Position numbers and translations under genes: made by a program | The notes under the pieces: model-generated | Seen by the model: only the letters and a program-made list of their open reading frames with translations | Databases searched by the model: none | What the model was told of the DNA's origin: nothing | NCBI GenBank assembly: GCA_015680685.1 | Contig: MNCI01038288.1 | Location: forward strand, 70,854-134,853 | DNA: 64,000 nucleotides | Direction of reading: 5' to 3' | Source: Gnetum montanum | Lineage: Eukaryota > Streptophyta > Gnetopsida > Gnetales > Gnetaceae | In this document: in pieces, positions 57,010-64,000 of the stretch | Layout: the number at the start of each line of letters is the position of its first letter | Numbering within the stretch: position 1 is the first letter of the stretch

Positions 57010-60000
57010 AGAATTTTACCCATGCTAGGCTTGTAGGAGCCATGCTAAGGTACATGGGTCACATTGAGGGTATGACACCCACATTGAAGCAATGTTGGAC
57101 AAAAGGTGAAACACTAGGAGATGAATTAGTAATGTTGGGGGCAAGAGTTATACCTCTTTTCACTTTGGGGATGATTTTTTAATCACTTATGAGCCATTTT
57201 TCAACCCCAAAAGTATAAAGTATATGAGATTGCTCCTCATGGCTTATAATCTTTACATTTACAATGAAGTTTAGCCTTGGGTTTCATGGGATAGGGATTA
57301 TATGGCCAAGAAAAGGTTAAAACATGAAATTTTGGTGGTGTTTCATTGGCCCCTATTTATTGGTGTTTGAAGGATTGACTCGAGTGGCATCAAAAAAGAA
57401 TACAAAATACCACTGCAGGTCCATCACTAATGTTCCCTCTTTGTGCTTGATCCTATCATGTCAAACCATGCCAAAGAGTGCTTGTGAAGATAGGATAAGG
57501 CTATGATGAGATGATAGTAATGCAATCATATGAAAATGATAATGAGGGTTAACAATGTGTTCTATATTTGACATCATGGTTATGGCACTAACATGTTGGT
57601 TAGTTAGTGATTTTTACACTTCATGTTTTGAAGTGTGGTTCACTTGGTAGATGCATTTGAGGAACCATCACCTCACTCACCTTACTCCAAGGTTTCTTTG
57701 GCCACTAGGATCCTCCTTTTGCATGTTTGAAGCCATTTATTTCATGGGTCATTCAACTTCTTGGCAACTTGCTTCCCCCCTTCTTGTGGGGTAAAACATT
57801 TAGTGTGTTTCTTTACTAAGGTCAATTTTAATATGGTTTTCCCTATTGGATGAGATGTGTTACTTTCAAGCAAACTGAATGGCTTTTCCACCAAACTAGA
57901 AGTGTTACACTTGATGGACTTAATGGTTTTTCTGTTGAATAAGAGGTGTTACATTCAATGAACTTTATGGTGAAGCATGATGAAGGAATGTCATAAGGCC
58001 ATAATGCATGAATGATGAAGATAAGTTAACATTGCTATTTATGGTAAGGAAGTCTATAATAAGGCTATGGGGTTGGGTTCAAGAACTGGTAACAATAATG
58101 ATGTATAACAAGCACTCTTGGTATGAGAAGAAAACCTTACCAAATCTTGCATATCAAGGTTACATGGTGACTTGCTACCATGATGAGTTACACCTTTGTG
58201 ATGACTTCAGGATTCACCTGCAAGCACAACTCCAAGAGGACAAGAAAACTAGACAAAAAGAACATTTTGTTACAAAGTAATACATAGGGATACATGAGAC
58301 AACCTGCAAACTAGGCCACAATAAGTCATAATTGATATAGCATAGTGAAATCTATGCGATGTGCATCAAATTTACAAAGTTTTGTAGTTCATTAATTATG
58401 TTAAATAAGGAGAGAGAGATAGAGCATGTAGTATCAATTATTGTAGATCATCAAGATCATTAACATCAATTATTTATTGCAACCTATCAACAATGATAAA
58501 CAACACTACAAGCAAACATGTAAGTGTTAGACATAGTTATGGTTATGTGATGAAGTTAATTATATTCCTAGGGTTTTATGAGGTCATGAGTAGACTTAAG
58601 TTATGATGAGGAACTTGGCTTCATATGTTTCTCCTCAACATCATGATTTAGATAGAAATTTTAGCTAGGAGACCCTCTATGATGGTTATGGCTCTGAGGT
58701 CAATGGTCATTAGGCTACTTTAGCATGTTACAACTGCATAGTAAAATGGTTTCAAAGTCTTAGGTTAACTTGTTCTAGAAACATCATGAGAGGGCCCCAT
58801 TTAGGCTTTGAGGCTAGTCTAACTTGCTCCCTTATCCTCCTAGCTCTATTTTGCATGAAAACATAAGCACATCATGTGACACTGGTGTAATAAAATGATT
58901 AAATAATGTCAAAGTAATGTTGAACACTTTAGTATAATGCACAAATGGATCAAAATGTGCTAAATCAAAGGTCAAACAAGGTTTAGATGTGGTCACTAAA
59001 GGCTATAAGGAGTAGGTTAAAGAAAACAGGATGAAGCATAAGTCAAATGATTCATAATGGGATCAAATGAAGTGCAAATGATGTTAAATAAGGTCAATCA
59101 AGGAAATGCTAATGTTAAAGGTCATAATTAATGTCAAGTCAAGTTAACCAAGGTCTAAGAAATGCTAAGTGATGGAAGAATGTAATCAAATAAAGTTAGA
59201 GTTTGTCAGTTTTAGGCCTTAGTAGGCAATTTTGCCAGTTGAAGGCCTTGGTAGGCCATGGTAGGGGTCTATTTAGATAGGAAGATCATTATAAGCCAAA
59301 AAAAATTATGAAACTTAGTAAAACAAGTTAAAATTTAGTTGTAACATTGCAAGAATAAGGGGAAATTTAGTAAAATAAGGTAAGATAAAGTTAAAGGCAA
59401 TATAAGATTGAGTAAAAATAAAATAAAACATGGTTAAGTAGGTAAAATATTATTAAATTTAATATATGTTTAATATTTTTTTTTTATAAAAATCCATCTT
59501 TGTCACCATACTCCAACAGGATCAATGCAATAGTGAATCTTCCTAGTTTATGCTTTCTACCTATTGTAAGCACCTTGTTGCTTATGATCTTGAGAATTGA
59601 CATGGATTTAATCATTGTAATTTCAATGCCCTAGTTACCTAGCATGATTTAGAAGACACATTTCTATGACTATTTTAGATTTGTGTTCAAGAAGCCAACA
59701 CAAGTTGTATGATGTGCTCATAGAACCAGATTAATGGCATTCTAGCATATGCACACAATTATCTTCCTACCCACAATGTTAGAGGGGAATGGGTATTTCA
59801 TGGTTACATGACCTTTGATTGTGATGTTATAGTAATTATTCATGAGCATCAAGGCTATGCTATGACTCCTAAGAATGCGATTGTATATGCACTTAAAGCA
59901 AGAATGGATATCAATTACAGTACATACCTACTCTAGCACACATTATTGGTAATAGAAAACAAAAAGATTCAAGAATCAATCATTGATCAAGCTATGATAA

Positions 60001-60783
60001 TCTTATTCCTTATGGCTATACATCTTGGTATTTTTGATGAAGAAAACCCATCCATAAATCTTAGAGCCTATAATGTATAAATTGATGAGCATTGCTAGCT
60101 TTTTCTTAATGTTGCTAGATAGGGCAGAGTTTTTATCGAAAAGTAGAGGTAACAACTTGCTCCTACCAAAATCCTACATTTCTTCTCGTTCTATGATAGG
60201 ACCTAATGTAGATAACCCAACTAAAATTATTAAAAACTACTTTGATGTTCTACAACAAGTAATAAATTCCTATGTTGGACTTAGTGTGCATGTTCTAAAT
60301 ATAATGTACTCTTCAAGATGCCATTTTGTGAATTATACTTCAAAAGATAGGATTGATGTAGTAAAAACACATTAGGAGTTATTCTGCCCTAGGTCACATT
60401 GGCCAACATGGCCCCAACATGGTGGAAAGGTGGGGAGAGTGTAACACAGGGTTTTTTTATGCAAGGGTCATTACCCTTAGCCCACACTAGCCAATGTGGC
60501 CCACACATTAGGTGGAGGCACGGGGGGTGGGGGGGTTGTTGTTGTGTGACGCACAATGTTAATAGTGAGGTTGTAGCAAGGGTAGCATGATGGGGGCTTG
60601 TGGCATGATGTAGATGGAGTCAAGGCTGTAGGCATACACAATGAGGCAGATCATTATGAAAAAGGCTTGCACAAGGTAGTGCACATTGAGGGTTAGCATA
60701 AGGTAGCACATGGTAGTAGGCACAAGGGATGGACTTAGTTGCATGATAGTAGTGTGGTAGAGGGTGTGTAGTGGTGTAAGGGT
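57010..60783. other. Interior of element E, no recognised gene
   Basis: Frames at 57,324-57,506 and 58,008-58,280 show no known domain. 58,900-59,460 has a word-repeating texture (caagtcaagttaaccaagg, aaaggtcaa). At 59,700-60,375 a plus-strand frame, with stops, reads THNVRGEWVFHGYMTFDCDV, VYALKARMDINYSTYLL and LLDRAEFLSKSRGNNLLLPK (open 60,073-60,375); this is the best candidate for former coding sequence, but I do not recognise it. 60,380-60,780 is G-rich on the plus strand. Confidence 0.4.
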
Positions 60784-61647
60784 TGTTACAATTGGAAAAT
60801 TTGATTGCTAGAAAATTGAAAGTCCTAGTGTAGTAGCCTCAACCTAGAATCCCCATGACCTTTGGAAAATGCATTCATGGTGCCTTGGATGATCCGAAAA
60901 ATCACCTAGGAACTTAGAGAATGAAAAAATGAATAATGGAAAAAGAAGAATGCAGATTTGAAAGCTAAAATCAAATAGAAATTTCACACAAAACAAAACT
61001 ATTAAAAATAAAGAATGAGTTCAATGGATGTATATAATAAGTATTGGAAGGTCAAAGGGGCTTACTTGGATGGGGTTTCAGAGTCCATTGAAGCCAATGT
61101 AATCAACTCCATGATCCAGATGTTCTACCACTCTTGATGCTATTGAACCTCTGCTACCACTACTCTAGATCTATAACATTGGCTACTGTTGGGGGGGGGG
61201 GGTGCGGGCTGGGGGTTGAGAAGTGCGAAGTATCTCAACTACCAGAATGCTCTACACTGGGAGTTGAGGATCCCAAGAGTTTAGCATGTATGCCTAATGT
61301 TTCACAAATCCCAAGGATGTTATGGGGGTTAACAATGAATGTAAGGGTTTGATGATGGAAGGCTCCAAGAAGCTACATTTCTATGAGTTTGGAAGAGCTC
61401 TTAGGTGCCCAAAATGCTAAATGATTAAAAATGCCAAGGTATGGAACTTGAAAATAATGTATGGGGTTTGGCCCATGAATGAGTCTATAAATTTGCTATA
61501 ATTTGGTTGTAAATAGCTACAAATTTCTACCATGTATAGGTGAAATGGATGCTAAATTTGGGGGGGAGGGGTGGGGGTTTGGGAAGGGTACTATGTATGA
61601 AAATTTTTATAACCACATGGTCATTCTATTTACTATAAATAGTAACA
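60784..61647 (+). repeat. Right direct repeat (LTR-like) of element E
   Basis: Counterpart of 56,136-57,009. Carries G-runs at 61,190-61,222 and 61,558-61,580. The end ctattta.cta.taaatag is palindromic and contains TATAAATA. Confidence 0.6.
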
Positions 61648-62367
61648 AGGCTACTAAAACACCACTAGTTTGGCCTAACACTTTGAAATAACTCAAGCCC
61701 TTTCAAGCATTCGGGATGCAAAATTTGACTAAGGCATGGAGCTCACACCTAGCTTTCTCACATTGTCAAGCTAGCTTGCCCTAAGTGTGAGAAACTCCAA
61801 ACATCGTCAGAATCAAGTCAAAGGTGGCTCAGTCTAAGGGTGCAAGGCATTCCAAAGAGTCACTATTGTGCTTAGTTTGCAAGAGCTCTTGGTTGTCCCA
61901 AATACTAAATGATCAAAAATGCCAAGGTATGGAACTTGAAAATAATGTATGGGGTTTGGCCCATGAATGAGTCTATAAATTTGCTATAATTTGGCTATAA
62001 AGAGCTACAAATTTCTACCATGTATAGGTGAAATGAAAGCCCTTTTTTTGGGGGGGGGGGGGGGGTTTGGGAAGGGTACTATGTATGAAAAGTGTTATAA
62101 CCACATGATCATTCTATTTACTATAAATAGTAACAAGGCTACTGAAACACCACTAATTTCATCCTAACACTTTGAAATGGCTCAAGCCCTTTCAAGCGTT
62201 TGGGACACAAAATTTGACTAAGGCATGGAGCTCACGTCTAGCTTGCTCATGCTGTCAAGCTAGCTTGTCCTTAGTGTGACCAACTCCAAACAACGTTAGA
62301 ATCAAGTCAAAGGTGGCTTAGTCTAAGGGTGCAAGGAATTTCCAAGGGTCACTATTGTGCCTAGTTC
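61391..62367. repeat. Two-copy 488-bp tandem duplication
   Basis: Units 61,391-61,878 and 61,879-62,367 are nearly identical over gagctctt..., tgccaaggtatggaacttga, a G-run, ctatttactataaatagtaa, caagccctttcaagc and cactattgtgc. The duplication spans the right end of the element E repeat and its flank, so it arose after that boundary formed. Confidence 0.9.
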
Positions 62368-63075
62368 AAAGTTTTAGCATACAGGGATCCAAATTTCATG
62401 TCAAAAAGTGCAAATTTTCTCAGTCACACTATGGTCATGCTAAGGTCACATTGGCAGCATGAGTACAGCGTGACCTACTCTGATAGCCAAAAAACTAAGT
62501 CATAATCATTAGATTTCCAAGGTGTAAGCCATCCTCAAGATCCACTAATGTCCACTCCAAGCTTCAACATTTGGAAATTCAAATTTGGAGATAAATTGTT
62601 CACATTTTTACACTCACACTGTCATTCACACTAAGGTCACGTTGCCAATGTGAGTGCAACATGAGCAACTTTTAGAGCTCAAAACTAAGTCAAAATGATT
62701 TGATCTCCAAAGGGAAAATTCATCCTTAGGGCTCATTTGTTGACAACTTTGGATTTCAGCCTCCAAAATTGAAAATTTCATGTCCAAAAATTACAGTTTT
62801 GCAGCTCACATTGTGGTCACGCTGCACTCACATTGGTAGTGTGAGTCCAGCATGAGCTACCCAAAAGTTATTTAAAACAAGTTACATCAAGCTCAACCTT
62901 TGAATTATAGACCATTCTCAAGGTCAATCACAATCAGGAAATCATTACACTTCAAGAATTAGGTTTCAAAAATCAAAATTTGATGAAAAATTCATCATTC
63001 TAGCTCACTCACGTTGAGGTCACGTAGAAGACATGCTAGTAGCATCAGTGCAGCATGTGCACATTGGGACAAATT
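62203..63075. repeat. Degenerate ~190-bp tandem array
   Basis: Units starting about 62,210, 62,391, 62,581, 62,773 and 62,973 each have an aaaatttgac/aaatttcatgtc-like start, a ctcacattgtggtcacgctg-like core with gtgtgag or catgag arms, and a ccattctcaagg or catccttagggc-like end. A sixth related unit lies in the upstream duplication (about 61,721). Immediately upstream of the right-edge LTR. Confidence 0.75.
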
Positions 63076-63169
63076 CAACTCATGCTGGAAGTTCTTGTTA
63101 AGCAAAGACACCTCAAATAGCCACAAAACCACTCAAATTGACATCCTGTAGCAATCAATTTAGAGATCC

Positions 63170-64000
63170 AAAAGTTTCATGTAAGCCAAAGTCAATTTCT
63201 CTTGTTATACATTATCATTTCATTGTAAATTTTCATTTGTGAGCTTGTTAGGGCCTTACGCTCTGAATTGTATGTGCTTCCATGAGCGTAAGCTAGCTTG
63301 ACTAAGTTAACACACATTGTAAGATACAATGCACCTGGTCAAGAATGTAGCTTGCCTACACACTTCCAATGCACATACAACTATCCATCGGACACGTGTA
63401 ACATGATCCATTTTCCTCTCCCCCCTCAGTTGTTGATTCCATCAAACCCTATAAATATCCTATCAATTGACATAAACATGGTTGGAAATTTGGAAGATTG
63501 ATAGCTTATGAAACTCAGACCAGTAGTCCTTGGGTGCTCAAGCACCCTTGACTCCTAGCATACAAGCACTTTTGAAACACATCATATCATCCTGAAGCTT
63601 GCCACTTGACCTGTCATATACATGTGCAGCTACACTTTGACTAGTGCACATCTTTTCTAAGAAATACAATACAGTTCATTTTACCAGCCATTATTTTGTT
63701 TACTCTATTTTACATTACGTTTTATTGCAATACTGTTCTACGTATGATCTATTTGAATTTTGTATGCCACTGTTTACATTTCAAACATCAATTACGATCA
63801 TCCTAGTGCAAGTAGTAGTTTACACTCAGGGAAGTCCTTGGTTGATTTGTGTGCAAACCATCCAAGGCACTCTACCTTTGTTTTCTTTTCCAACTTGCCC
63901 TTGGGCAAAGATAGGATCAGCTATGTTGGCCCGACGATCGTTCAGTGTTTGTTTCCCCTTCCAGCCTTACACCGACGATTTAGGTCAGTACAGCTACATC
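63170..64000 (+). repeat. LTR related to that of element A, plus orientation, cut by the right edge
   Basis: Aligns with the reverse complement of 7,205-8,160, including the TATA region, tggtcaag.atgtagcttgc, gcagctacactttgac, aaccatccaaggcactctacctt and cgacgatttaggtcagtacag. The last base of the LTR is beyond or at the window end, so whether this is a 5' or 3' LTR cannot be told. A hairpin lies at 63,255-63,292 (cttacgctc/gagcgtaag). Confidence 0.8.
63450..63457 (+). promoter_or_regulatory. LTR TATA box (right edge)
   Basis: TATAAATA in the context aaccctataaatatcctatc, matching the element A LTR box. Confidence 0.7.

Larger units (their letters stand above)
56136..61647 (+). mobile_element. 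Element E: probable old LTR element with unrecognised interior
   Basis: Two colinear ~870-bp direct repeats (56,136-57,009 and 60,784-61,647), 4.65 kb apart, both begin with TG and the right one ends ACA; homology stops abruptly at both ends in both copies, as for LTRs. The interior (57,010-60,783) has no gag or pol motif that I recognise. It may have inserted into the 3' part of element F. No primer site or target duplication was identified, so this is inference. Confidence 0.5.

Noticed and set aside
60399-60590. Gly/Trp-rich 63-residue frame
   Set aside because: Comes from G-rich low-complexity sequence; no family resemblance.

Overview
This window looks like intergenic DNA from a large, repeat-rich plant nuclear genome, most likely a gymnosperm. 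The base composition is AT-rich. Almost everything recognisable is a decayed LTR retrotransposon of the Ty3/gypsy superfamily, nested in or abutting others. The only host-type genes are fragments: a TIR exon, an Acinus-like RRM, an HSP70 piece and a mitochondrial cox2 piece. The TIR exon argues against monocots, which lack TIR-NBS-LRR genes, and its FINH...RGP-type N-terminus resembles conifer TIR proteins as I remember them. I see no gene that looks intact and functional.

Layout. 1-8,160 (minus): element A, a Tat-lineage gypsy element (LTR, gag, protease, RT, two RNase H domains, start of integrase) cut by the left edge. 8,194-8,915: a tandem array of about 240-bp units beside its LTR. 9,781-11,990 (plus): an orphan, very decayed copy of a retroelement accessory ORF, here called ORF-X. 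12,798-13,453: broken TIR exon. 16,540-16,876: Acinus-like pseudogene. 17,960-26,647 (plus): element C, with both LTRs, a tRNA-Asp-like primer site, gag and ORF-X but no pol. 26,655-29,957 (plus): LTR and gag of another gypsy element (D). 29,963-31,771 (minus): an LTR of the same family, inverted. 32,327-32,705 (minus): HSP70 fragment. 33,309-33,965: protease and RNase H fragment, joined directly to the 3' end of a C-like element (ORF-X tail, polypurine tract, LTR to 35,698). 36,042-43,875: long AT-rich stretch with a cox2-derived mitochondrial insertion at 40,082-40,366. 43,876-56,135 (plus): element F, the fullest relative of C, with LTR, primer site, gag, protease, RT, RNase H, integrase, a 2.2-kb spacer and ORF-X, but no 3' LTR. 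56,136-61,647: a probable LTR pair (element E) around an unrecognised interior, with G-rich tracts. 61,391-63,075: tandem repeats. 63,170-64,000 (plus): an LTR related to that of element A, running off the right edge.

The most interesting observation is ORF-X: a second, non-pol reading frame placed between pol and the 3' LTR in the C/F family and recognisable at four places here. It has a conserved N-terminal domain, a long helical/coiled-coil middle and a conserved C-terminal tail, and it lies behind a spacer that resembles an LTR promoter. Element C keeps gag and ORF-X but has lost all of pol, so it is a candidate non-autonomous partner of F-like elements. Coding regions are shredded by stop codons, mostly of the kind produced by C-to-T change, as expected for old methylated transposons.
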